From Myotis daubentonii (Eukaryota > Chordata > Mammalia > Chiroptera > Vespertilionidae), in assembly GCF_963259705.1 (NCBI RefSeq), contig NC_081847.1:75025469-75089468 (forward strand): a stretch of DNA of 64,000 nucleotides, in the 5' to 3' direction. This document shows positions 54,736 to 64,000 of this stretch, in pieces. Position 1 is the first letter of the stretch. Each line of letters starts with the position of its first letter. The translations under genes and the position numbers were made by a program. A model generated the notes under the pieces. It had not been told where the DNA came from, did no database searches, and saw nothing but the letters and a program-made list of their open reading frames with translations.

Positions 54736-55409
54736 GTTCAGTCTTGACCCAGCATCTCGGATCCATCTCAATTATTCCTCAACCCCAAATATTGTTTGTT
54801 CACACTTCACTCATCCTCAGAAGACACCTGGCCTTCCTGGCTTTTCATCATGAAGCAAATCTAATAGCTCCTCCATGACTTTTTTTTCTTCAAAACAATG
54901 CCTTGTTCATCTGCAATGAGTTGGGAATAACGTGGAAGCTCAAGAACTGCAAGTCATATTTCTGCAGGGAGCCCAGGAGGGACTGCCAAAGGACCAGAGT
55001 GAGCAGGTAATTAGATTGAATCCACTCTTTGGCTCGGTTTCCTTCCCAAGCAGACTGGCTATTGAGCAATCCATTCTCCAGACATTAATACATCACCTGG
55101 GAGCACCGAACCATGATGGATGAGCTGGGCCATCAGCAGGACCCACGATGGATGGGTGTCATTCATCACTGCAGGGAGCCGATGGAGCCATGAGTTACTC
55201 AGGCCATGGCACCTTCCACCCCCATTGGGGCCAGAGCCAGGAGGAGGACAGAGGTGGGGGAGGGTGGCACAGAGCTAAGAAGACTTCTCTGGGAGATATG
55301 CCAGCAACCATGGGCACATTTTGTCTGAGCCACTCAAAAGTAGGGAGATGTTTAATGGAGTTTGCAGCTGAGACAAGGAGCCTATAAGGGAAGAGAAATG
55401 CAATAAATA
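54736..55409. other. Unique DNA
   Basis: Repeat-free by eye. 54930-55110 may be conserved but shows no coding pattern. The 100-residue minus frame at 55195-55497 has no domain. Confidence 0.35.
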
Positions 55410-55600
55410 AGATCACGGGTTTTGGAAATCCTACTTGCCTGGTATGTGTCTCTGTTCTCTCTTTTCCTTGCTCCATAAGCTCGAGCAAGGCATTCACCTC
55501 TCTGAAGCTCAGTTTCCTTCTTTCATTCCAGGTGCTCCTTCACTATTCTCAGCCCCTTGTAGTTAGGGAGGGCCGTGTGAAAGTTCAAGTTAATGAAATA
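55410..55600 (+). repeat. MIR-like fragment
   Basis: 'gctcgagcaaggcattcacc' and 'tctctgaagctcagtttcct' match a MIR core. Confidence 0.5.
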
Positions 55601-56229
55601 TACATGCAAATAGCAAGGGTCACATCTGACTGAAGCAATGAAAGACTCCATGAGATTCTCAGCCATTCTCTTCCCCTGCCATAACAGCCAAGAGGCCTCA
55701 TGTTAAGATATCAGAACCACAGAATCAGAATAGGCTGGGTGGCTGATAACCTGGAAGATAGATGCCCTGGAGGGTTGCACAGACTCACACTGACTCTGAA
55801 TCTGTGAGAGATAAACATTTGTTAGGCTAGGTCACTGAGGATGCGGGATGTTCGTTATCCAGCACAATTTAGACTATCCTGACAAATACTCGGTATCAGA
55901 GGTCTACAAAGAGCCAGGTAGTAAATATTCCCACTGGCTAAAGTTTGTCAAGCCCTTGCCCTAAAGTGTAAGGCTGCCATGAGAATTAAATGAAATGTAA
56001 ACCTAGCATTTTTAAATGTTAGCTGCTATTTTTAACAGTAGTAATAATAATTATCTATAAGTAGTATATTTTTATGCCAGGCACTGCTCTGCATATTGAT
56101 GATTCGCTATGAACGCAACATTATAGAGCTTCCCTGGGGGCGAGTTGTTGTTGTTTGCTGTGGTGGTACAGACACCTTTTCTTCCAGAATGACTGCAACA
56201 GCCCCTCTTGTCTCCCTCCTTTCCGTCCT
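55601..56229. other. No clear feature
   Basis: Unassigned except for a MIR-like scrap at 55930-56030. Confidence 0.3.
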
Positions 56230-56745
56230 TCATGCTGTATCTATGGGGATCTTTGCAAAATGAAAATAAAACCATGCTATTCTCCAAAAAAACTTCTCAT
56301 TACTCTTAACAGAAACTCCAATGCCCTTCATCACCTGCGAGGCCCTGAATGGTCTGAGCCCTGCCTACCCCGCTCATCACATAGGGTGCCACTTTACCCC
56401 TTCCCACCCTGGGGCTTCTGCCAGTGCCCAGAATGACCTTCCTTCATCCTCCGTGCCCAGCCCCTTGGAGGTTGTTGGAGAAGCCTTCACTGACACCCAC
56501 CCCCCATTTAAAAAATCCTTCTCACCCCACATGGAATCTCATCACCATGTTTATTTCCTTCTTAGCACTTAGCATAAGCAAAATAGTTTTTTAATTTACT
56601 TGTTTATCTTTTTGTTTATTACCCCTACTAAGCTGTGAGCTCCACAAGATCAGGATCTGTGTTCGTCCACATCATGACAGTGCCCCCATTGTTCAACACA
56701 GTGCCTGCCACAGAGTAGAAACTTGATAAATATTTGTTAAATGCA
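56230..56745 (+). mobile_element. L2 LINE 3' region, fairly complete
   Basis: 'ctccaatgcccttcatcacc', 'gcgaggccctgaatggtctg', 'ccccttcccaccctggggct', 'ctaagctgtgagctccacaa', 'cagtgcctgccacagagtag', 'aacttgataaatatttgtta' follow the L2 order to its end. The overlapping frames (93 and 83 residues) are L2 remnants. Confidence 0.75.
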
Positions 56746-57349
56746 TACCCATCGCAAGAAAACCGCCCACGAAGGCCCACACGCTCCCCATGCCCACATT
56801 AACATAACCCTGTCCCACTACATATCACACCCACCCAGTCGTGTGCTCTCACCACCCACAACTTCACGGGTGGGTGGTTGTCACTTCAGCTGCAGCTCTC
56901 TCCCCACACTGACTCCTGAGAAAACTCCAGAAGCAGAGAAAGCGTTCTCTGTGCCTTTGTGTCCTCAAGGCTCAGGACAGTGCCCTGCGCTGGGCAGGTG
57001 CACAGGACAGGATGATGATGATGCAAAAACTCCACTTCGAAGCAGCATTGCAGACAAGGCTGGAGGGGGAGGGGCAGCAGAACCTCACTGATGTCATCTC
57101 AGAGTCACATGAAGGACCTTTAAGAAATCAAGAATACTAGAGGAGCCAAAAGATAAATAATGCATTGATTTTCCAAGCAAAAGAACGTCAGATTCAATCT
57201 CAAGAAAAATTCTAGACCTTCCTGTTAACTGGTCAGTTGGCAACTAATTTACAAAGAATGAGGCAATTACCAAGATCTAATGTCCGTCCCTAGAGAATGT
57301 CAGATGAAATTATTCTAATTTTCTTTTTGACAAGGTGCCCACGCTTGAA
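56746..57349. other. No recognised feature
   Basis: The 116-residue frame at 56741-57091 starts at the L2 end and is His/Pro-rich with no domain. Confidence 0.35.
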
Positions 57350-57790
57350 CTGATAATATCTGTATTTCAGACAAGTATCCACTTAACAAATAGTTATGGA
57401 AGGGACACGCTAGGCAGGCTCTGTGCTTGTACTTCAGACCCAGCATGAATAAAATGGGCAGAACTCATGTCCTGGTGGGGGCTGCACGTGGGACAAGGCT
57501 CAGCCAGCATACAGCTAAGTAACATCAATGCCAATGAGCTCATGGAGGAAAACCAAGGCAAGCTAAGATTTGCTGATGTGGAGGTCAGAGCATTGAGTAG
57601 GGTGGTTTGGGGAAGATGTCACAAAGGGAACATTGTGGCTAAGACTAAAAAAGGTAGAGGAGGGAGCCACGCAGATACCAGACTGAAGGAACAAGGGGTG
57701 CGTACCAGGCTGTGTGAGGGGCAGCAGGCCATGTGGTTGAAGCAGAGGGAGCCAGGGGGGAGGTGAGAGAGAGGAAGGTGTAAAACAAGA
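57350..57790 (-). repeat. L2-like fragment (antisense)
   Basis: 'agtatccacttaacaaatag', 'gtcctggtgggggctgcacg', 'gcagataccagactgaagga' and 'acaaggggtgcgtacc' follow antisense L2. Confidence 0.5.
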
Positions 57791-57804
57791 ATTTGGCTTT
57801 AATT

Positions 57805-58366
57805 AAGAATATGTAAGGCATAATCAGAAAGGATATATGCATCCCTATGTTCATAGCAGCACAATTCACCATAGCTAAGATTTGGAAACAGCCTAAGTGC
57901 CCATCAGCAGATGAGTGGATTAAAAAACTGTGGTACATCTACACAATGGAATACTACGCTGCGGTAAAAAAAGAAGGAGTTCTTACCATTTGCAACAGCA
58001 TGGATGGAACTGGAGAGCATTATGCTAAGTGAAATAAGCCAGTCAGAGAAAGATAAATACCACATGATCTCACTCATTTGTGGAATATAGTGAACAACAT
58101 AGGCTGATGAACAGGGATAGATCCAGAGACAGAGAAGCAGCGATAAGGCTGTCAAACCTCAGAGAGAAAGTAGGGGAGGGTGGGGGTAAGGGGGAGAGAT
58201 TAACCAAAGGACTTGTATTACATATAAGCCAAACCAATGGACACAAACAACAGGGGGGTGAGGGCATGAGTCGGGGGGACGGGTTATGGGGAGAATGAGG
58301 TCACATATGTAATACCTTAATCAATAAAGAAATTAAAGATTGAAAAAAAAAGAATATGTAAGGCAT
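57805..58366 (+). mobile_element. Young bat LINE-1 3' end with perfect 17-bp target duplication
   Basis: The insert 57822-58349 starts within ORF2 ('gttcatagcagcacaattca', 'tggaatactacgctgcggta'), ends its frame near 58032, then a G-rich 3' UTR and 'cacatatgtaataccttaat' with an A tail. aagaatatgtaaggcat lies at 57805-57821 and 58350-58366. The 61-residue plus frame is the ORF2 end. Confidence 0.95.
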
Positions 58367-58509
58367 GTAGCCTGGGTCTACCTAAGTGCAGCAACTCGAA
58401 ATCAAGCAAGACAGGAGAATGTGCCCCTTAAATGTTTCTTGGAAACATTAGTGAAGTAAATAAGTGAATGGGAGACTATGGTAAAAGACAACTTTAAAAA
58501 TCAAAGACC

Positions 58510-59000
58510 TGGGCCCAATCCACACTCCTATGACCCAACAATTCCGGTCCTAGATATATACCCAACAGAAAAATGAACCAGGCTCACCAAAAGGCATGGC
58601 CTCGAATGTCCACAACAGCACTATTCATAATCACCAGAAATGCCCATTGGTGGAAGAATGGTTAGGCACACTGTAGTGTACTCACACTGTAGAAAACGCC
58701 ACAGCGAAGAGAATAAATGCGGCACAACTTCATGCCATAATATATATGCATCTTACAAAGATAATGTGAATGAAAGAAGCAAGAGTTTTATACTATGATT
58801 CCATTTACATCAAGTTTGAAAATGGGCAAAACCAATATATGCTATTAATGGGGGGGAGGGGCTTAGTTCTTGATCTGGGTGCTGATTACGCAAGAAGGAA
58901 CAGTTTGTGACAACTCATTAAGCTGCATTTGTATGATCTATGTACCTTTTCTGTGTGGGGGTTGCACTTCCAAAAGTTACTCGTGAAAATAAGTAGTTTA
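58510..59000 (+). mobile_element. Older LINE-1 3' end
   Basis: 'acccaacaattccggtccta', 'gatatatacccaacagaaaa', 'ccacaacagcactattcata', 'ctatgattccatttacatca' and 'actcattaagctgcatttgt' follow an old L1 3' end. It is diverged, with no frame. Confidence 0.7.
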
Positions 59001-59015
59001 GTTTAGACAAAAACC

Positions 59016-59257
59016 AATAAACTAGCCCTGGCCAATGTGGCTCAGTTGTTTGGGCATCGTCCTGTGGATGGAAAGGTTGCCAGTTCAATTCCCAATCAAG
59101 GCACATGCCCCGGTTGTGAGCTCAAGCCCCGGGGTGTGCGCGCAGGAGACAGCCGACCAATGTTCAGCTCTCACATTGATGTTTTTCTCTCTCTCCTTCT
59201 CCCTTCCTCTCTGTCTCTATAAAGCAATTTTAAAATATTTTGAAAAAAATAAACTAG
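59016..59257 (+). mobile_element. Ves SINE with perfect 10-bp target duplication
   Basis: SINE body 59026-59247: 'ccctggccaatgtggctcag', 'gatggaaaggttgccagttc', 'aattcccaatcaaggcacat', 'gcgcaggagacagccgacca', and a T/A-rich end. aataaactag lies at 59016-59025 and 59248-59257. Confidence 0.93.
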
Positions 59258-59279
59258 CATGACATTTAAAAAAGAAGAC

Positions 59280-59450
59280 TTATGTTGGTTCAAGTTTTAA
59301 CACTTTTTAGCAGAGTAACTGGGCAAATTACATAGACTCAGTTTTCTTGTCTCTAACAGGAAGGCTGTCAATAAAACCCACTGAGTCTAACACAGAGGTG
59401 ATGTGATGGTCAAATGAAAAATACACATGAAAGTTCTTTAGGAAATAACT
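59280..59450 (+). repeat. MIR-like fragment
   Basis: 'gtaactgggcaaattacata', 'gactcagttttcttgtctct' and 'gatggtcaaatg' follow a MIR core. Confidence 0.5.
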
Positions 59451-59684
59451 CTCGCGATGCTAATGCTGGCTGTTGCTCAAGGATCGTGGAAGTCTACGGA
59501 GGTGGACCATAGGCTCAGCTCTTGCCATGTTCTATTATAAATTTGTAAATTACTTGGGTGAAGACCTAGAAGGTGAATATTTCCCTTCCAAAGGCTGAGA
59601 AATAACTGAGTTGGCAGAATCGAAATGATCTCAATAAACTGGAAGGTTAGGTCAAATTCAACCAAAGAAATTCAACAGAGATCA

Positions 59685-60011
59685 TTCTAGTGCAGTGGTT
59701 CTCAACCTTCCTCATGCCGCGACCCTTTAATACAGTTCCTCATGTTGTGGTGACCCCCAACCATAAAATTATTTTCGTTGCTACTTCATAACTGTAATTT
59801 TGCTACTGTTATGAATTGTAATGTAAATATCTGATATGCAGGATGTATTTTCATTGTGACAAATTGAACATTATTAAAGCATAGTGATTAATCACAAAAA
59901 CAATGTGTAATTATATATGTGTTTTCCAATGGTCTTAGGCGACCCCTGTGAAAGGGTCATTAGACCCCCAAAGGGGTCATGACCCACAGGTTGAGAACCG
60001 CTGTTCTAGCT
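59685..60011 (-). mobile_element. SPIN-type hAT element, long form (311 bp)
   Basis: The element spans 59693-60003 with ends cagtggttctcaacc and ggttgagaaccgctg. The flanks are ttctagtg (59685-59692) and ttctagct (60004-60011), 6 of 8 matching. It contains both inner segments that are each missing from one of the shorter copies at 38.5 and 45.1 kb. No transposase frame is present. Confidence 0.92.
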
Positions 60012-61430
60012 GAGGCTCAAGACATGCATGGCATAAACAGAGGCTCCAGCTCAGGGGGAAGAACCTGAAGCCCTGTTGACCATCCTGTGAAACGTGGGGT
60101 TGTTTGGGCAGAAATAGGAACATGGGTCATAAGACGGGTTCCTCTTCAGTCCTCCATGCTGCGCAGAGCACACCTGGAGCCGTGTCCAGTTCAGGGCCTA
60201 CCGTTTCCTCTCCCAGCCCAAACCAATCGCAACAAAAGCTGTGTTTGGCAGAACATTAACAAGGTGTTAGCAAGTGAGGTGGGTATGGTTTATACTGCTC
60301 TTGACCCCAAGCCTGGGCCCCTGAAGGTGGTGATGAGGGCATCAGGCTTCTCCACTCCCTTTGGCCTGAGAGCCCAGTCGTCCACCACCAATGCCTCAGT
60401 GTCTCTCAGCAGACTGGGAAGGGGGCTGGTTCTATTATCAGCCTCTAGTTCCAATCCGCAGAAATGACTCAGGGCCAATATGGGGCAAGGCAGGAGACAT
60501 TAGTGGCCAATACCTAGAACAACCTTTCACAATACAAATCCCCTCCCTTGGACTAAATGTCCAGCTATTTTCACTCATGGCCCTGTTTTTAGAAGAAGTG
60601 AAACCTGAGTCTGCCTTTGAGACACACCTGCTGGAGGTTATCTCCAGACCCGGACACTCACAAGAGAGTGATAACTGGGGCGGGTTCAAGCTTGAGGCTT
60701 GCTGAACCTCAGCAGGAGGCAGATGGGGGAAAAGGGAGGCTGGGCCTGGAGAGGCAGAAGGCTGACCACCTGGCTGTGGCCCTGGCCCCAGAAAGTGAGG
60801 CCCGCAGCCCAGTGTCCAATGCCCAAAGAGGTAGAGCAAATTCAGCTCCACTCAGCCTAGGTCAAATCCAGATGGGTCTAACCCAGATCCGGACACCAGA
60901 TCTTGCCTGGGGACAGAGAGACAGGGTCCAGTGGGATGAGCAAGTGCCAAGAGAGGGCCAGGAGTCAGGGCCCAGCCAAGCAAAATGGAGTTAGAGCAGG
61001 ATATCAGCACTGGATCCCTCCATCGGCTGGTAAGTTGTGAGTGCTGCCACAGAGAGATGGTGTTGTCAGCATCCATCAAGTATCCAGAGTAGTTGAGGAA
61101 GGTGAGGGCCTGGCAGACATTAGGTCACGCCAGGACTAAGGGCAGCAGGCTTAAGGCCAGGAAACAGAGACAGCGGTTCTCCTATCAGCCCTGTTCACAT
61201 GGTGCCACGACCTGGGTAGGACCTGCCAGGTATGGCAAGGCTTCTACAAATGGCAGGGACCCTGTCTCTGGTGGTGCCCACTACCCAAAACCTAGTTATT
61301 GAAACATTGCTCCAGGAAGCTGACGGTTGCAGAGAAAAGACAAGTTACATCTGTTTGCCAGGGGTAAGAATTCCTATGGCAGGAATCTTGGGAAGTCATT
61401 TAAAAAATGGTATTTCTCATAACCCCCAAC
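60012..61430. other. Unique DNA
   Basis: No repeat is recognised. The overlapping frames at 60087-60994 (up to 137 residues) occur on both strands, share no domain and look accidental. Confidence 0.4.
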
Positions 61431-61432
61431 AC

Positions 61433-61433
61433 A

Positions 61434-61471
<38 letters not shown>
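61433..61471. repeat. (CA)n microsatellite
   Basis: About 19 CA units. It gives the threonine-histidine run in the 112-residue frame at 61232-61570. Confidence 0.95.
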
Positions 61472-61473
<2 letters not shown>

Positions 61474-61739
61474 CCACCTGCCGCTGGCTCTCAGCCTCCC
61501 CCCTCCTCCTGACTCCAGTTCTCTGGCACCTCAGCCAATGGTCACTTTGCAAGTGATCCCAGTGAAATAGAACTCTCCAAATGGTGGTCCATTGATACTG
61601 CTTCTGGTGTGTGTTTTCATCCCAACTCTAGGGCATTTCCAAAACTCAGCAGACTTTTCCACATCGGTTGCTTCTGACCCAGTTTTCCAGTCGCCCAATC
61701 AAAAGGGAAAACTCAAGACCCAACATCTCCCCTAGACAT

Positions 61740-62060
61740 TAGGAGTTGGGTGCCAGGCTGCTCGCCGGGAGGCGGACTTTGCCGCTGTGTTACTTTTGTG
61801 CACAATAAAATGTTCAAAATCATAACAAAGGTTGGCTTCTGTGGTTCCGCCTGCTGAGGCCTCACAATGCTTGCTGTCGTAGAGGGGCTGATTACCTAAC
61901 TCCATTTATCAAAGTGTCACTTCTCTGACAGGCCCTAATAAATATCCTGCCAGAGACCCCGCACCTGGCAGCCGTGCCACTCGGCAACACGCCGCTAGCC
62001 TAATTTGCTAATTGCTGCTTTCCCCATTAATTCTAGTCCTGTCTTGTTTGGTGTTGACAT
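61740..62060. other. Candidate conserved non-coding element
   Basis: A repeat-free block from 'gttgggtgccaggctgctcg' past 'tccatttatcaaagtgtcac', 'cctaataaatatcctgccag' and 'ctaatttgctaattgctgct' to 'ttccccattaattctagtcc'. It is dense in homeodomain-like (taatt, attaa) and other AT motifs within GC-richer sequence. It carries no good open frame. It looks like the developmental enhancer type of element. Confidence 0.35.
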
Positions 62061-63378
62061 GGAGGAAAAAGAAATAGGGTGGAAAAAACAGACAAGAATG
62101 AAAATATCTCGGGGTCCCCCAGCATCCAGCCCGCCCCCCAACACCTTCACAAAGCCACTCACACTCACACCTAAATACCAACTTCCTTGCCCTCTTTTGC
62201 TCATCATGGCTGGAGGATGCAACATTTAAAGGTGCAGGGTCCAATTTCCCAAACCAAAAATCAAGGCACATACCAGATAATGGGATATGAGGCTGGCAAT
62301 GGGGCAGTCATAGAATTACAAGGGGCCGATGGTCACTGTTCCTGGTCATTCTAATCAATATGATGTTTTTTGGTAGAGAAGAGATCAAATAAGGCATCAA
62401 GGGGTTAATGAGTCCAGCCTATAAGTTCTTGAATATGGCCACATCCCAGAGCCCTCCAGCCTTGATCCCTCATTCCAGCCTTTCTCTGTGTCACAGGGGA
62501 ACTCTGCCTCCCTTTAGGTGTCATTCTAAGCAATGATGTCCAAGATCTGGCACAGGATAATGCCTATGGTCAGACCTTCTCAACCAGGACTGACTCTCCC
62601 AACCACTTGGGCAAGCCACACCCCTCTTCCTTCAGCCCTTCAACTCCTGTTAAAAGCCCCCAATGATGAAGAGGTTCAGTGTGGGTTGTTTGATCATAGG
62701 TCATTACAGATGAGCCCCATGGGTTCAAAGTCCTGTTGGAGAGGCAAGGGCAGGAATGGAGAAGATTCTAGCCACAGCCAAGGAGGATAGAAGGCACACT
62801 ATCTTCTCTGAGATGAACAAAAGATCCCATCTGAAAATGAGATATGACTGTCTCACTCACCCAGCGGTCTAAAGATGACCTCCTTCTTGGTACATGTGAA
62901 CCTTGGGCATTCAGCTGGCAACCTAACTTTCAGGAAGTAGCTGCTAGAATCAATAATAGAAATTGTTCCCAGATGCAAGGCTATATGACAAGTGAATTGC
63001 GCAGCTTTCTGGGTTCTCACCTCAACAAGTGTGAGTGAGCTCTCTGAAAGTTCCTATCTGGCTCCAGCCTGGATAGCGCACCCAATTCTTTGTCCCCTGA
63101 TCACAGCACAGACCATGTATCCTGGCCAAGAAGGGAGGATGGGCTGAGAGAGGGGAATGGAGCGGGGGATGGGTGGGAGAGGGCAGAAACTAGGGAGAGG
63201 CCACAGCACAAGAGTCAGTCAACAAGCCCTTCATTCTGGGCTCCAAAGCCAGGTTATCACTGATGCGGTGGACGAAGTTTAGGTCACGCACACTGTTGGC
63301 AGAAGACCAAGGACAATGTCCGCCCATGCAGGGGTTGCATGCGTATATGTGCACCCTCCAGCCTCAGAGTATCCACAG
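62061..63378. other. No recognised feature
   Basis: Unique DNA with short frames on both strands. Confidence 0.4.
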
Positions 63379-63427
63379 ATGTGACTACGTATATGTTCAG
63401 CTGTGTCTACGTATATGTTCAGCTGTG
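63379..63427. repeat. Short tandem repeat, 22-bp unit, two copies
   Basis: ctacgtatatgttcagctgt occurs twice in a row, starting near 63382 and 63404. Confidence 0.85.
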
Positions 63428-64000
63428 TGCACAAAACTGTGTGCCAGGCATGTGTGCTGGTGAACAAAGCTAATGTGAGCATGTCCCAGGATAGCTCTGT
63501 CCAAGCATGTCCGTGTAATTATCCATCTACATAAGGACACGTGTTCCTGGACAGAGAAATGGAGACGTATGTCTTTGTATATATGAGCAGACTTATAACA
63601 GCAGACATTAGATCCGGGCACCAACTTTTATGAATGTTTCCACATTCCCACACTCAAGTCTCAGAGCAACTGCAACTACATCAGGACTGAGACCATAAGC
63701 TTGGAGTACCCTCAGCCTCCTGCATATATCTAGAAAACTTCTATTCCTAATTCAAAGCCCAATTCCTTTGTCCCCCTCCTTCCTAATTTGCCTCCATTGA
63801 AGTGTCTATCACAGGACTTCTGTTCTATAATAACTTTCACAACACATTCCAGTTATCTGTGTGCACACAATTCCCTCTTACTGGTCCATGACATCCTCCT
63901 GTGTCTTACTTCTTTCCGTGCCACAGCATTCAGTTTCTGACACTCAGCAAGTGGAGTAAGCATTTGCAGAATGAGTTATTAAATATGGTTCTCATACCCA
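63428..64000. other. No recognised feature
   Basis: Unique-looking DNA to the end of the window, with possible L2-like phrases after 63740 that are too weak to call. Confidence 0.3.

Noticed and set aside
3541..59247. tRNA genes at the heads of Ves SINEs
   Set aside because: The heads keep box-like motifs but are diverged, fused to SINE bodies and flanked by target duplications. They are SINE promoters, not tRNA genes.
60087..60994. Cluster of 104-137-residue frames as a gene
   Set aside because: Frames overlap on both strands, lack domains and splice-site context, and do not stand out from GC-rich background.
1..64000. CRISPR arrays, operons, ribosome binding sites
   Set aside because: The sequence is clearly mammalian. 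The repeated units seen are transposons, microsatellites or tandem repeats without spacer structure.

Overview
This window looks like intergenic or intronic nuclear DNA from a vespertilionid-type bat. The main evidence is ten tRNA-derived Ves SINEs, young bat-type L1 3' ends, a half-L1 (HAL1) pair, and several non-autonomous hAT transposons including three SPIN-type copies with 8-bp target-site duplications. I found no intact host protein-coding gene, rRNA or tRNA. The open reading frames are short, and the longer ones fall inside repeats or cross repeat boundaries.

Layout. 0-6.5 kb: two older L1 fragments, a GT microsatellite and four Ves SINEs, two of them chained. 6.5-16 kb: mostly unique DNA with L2, MIR, an L1 end near 10.9 kb, a bat L1 end at 13.8 kb and a possible conserved non-coding block near 12.8 kb. 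16-19 kb: an MLT2-type LTR, a 1.0-kb minus-strand processed retrocopy of an unidentified transcript with a 16-bp target-site duplication, and an MLT1-like LTR split by a Ves SINE. 20-21.7 kb: a tandem array with a unit of about 821 bp, ending at a hAT fragment. 22.6-28.7 kb: a 5'-truncated L1 into which a 5.4-kb gammaretrovirus-like provirus has inserted. Its two 422-bp LTRs differ at only two positions, and its interior is almost entirely non-coding. 29.2-32.2 kb: a truncated HAL1 (split by a Ves SINE) whose A-tail received a full-length 1.93-kb HAL1 with a 17-bp duplication. 32.5 kb: a near-perfect hairpin. 33-47 kb: older LTRs, L2, MIR, a foldback hAT, two SPIN copies and a 64-bp inverted repeat. 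47-51 kb: stacked L1 remnants, a Ves SINE, a young L1 end and a 217-bp hAT with a perfect 8-bp duplication. 51-64 kb: simple repeats, L2, an L1 end, a Ves SINE, the largest SPIN copy, and mostly unique DNA with one conserved-looking block near 61.8 kb.

Nothing here works as a gene pathway. The elements record an insertion history: old MIR, L2 and MaLR layers, then hAT bursts, then L1-driven Ves, HAL1 and retrocopy insertions, and finally a very recent retroviral insertion. All ten Ves SINEs and every young L1, HAL1 and ERV copy lie on the plus strand. That pattern would fit a host transcription unit reading the minus strand across the window.
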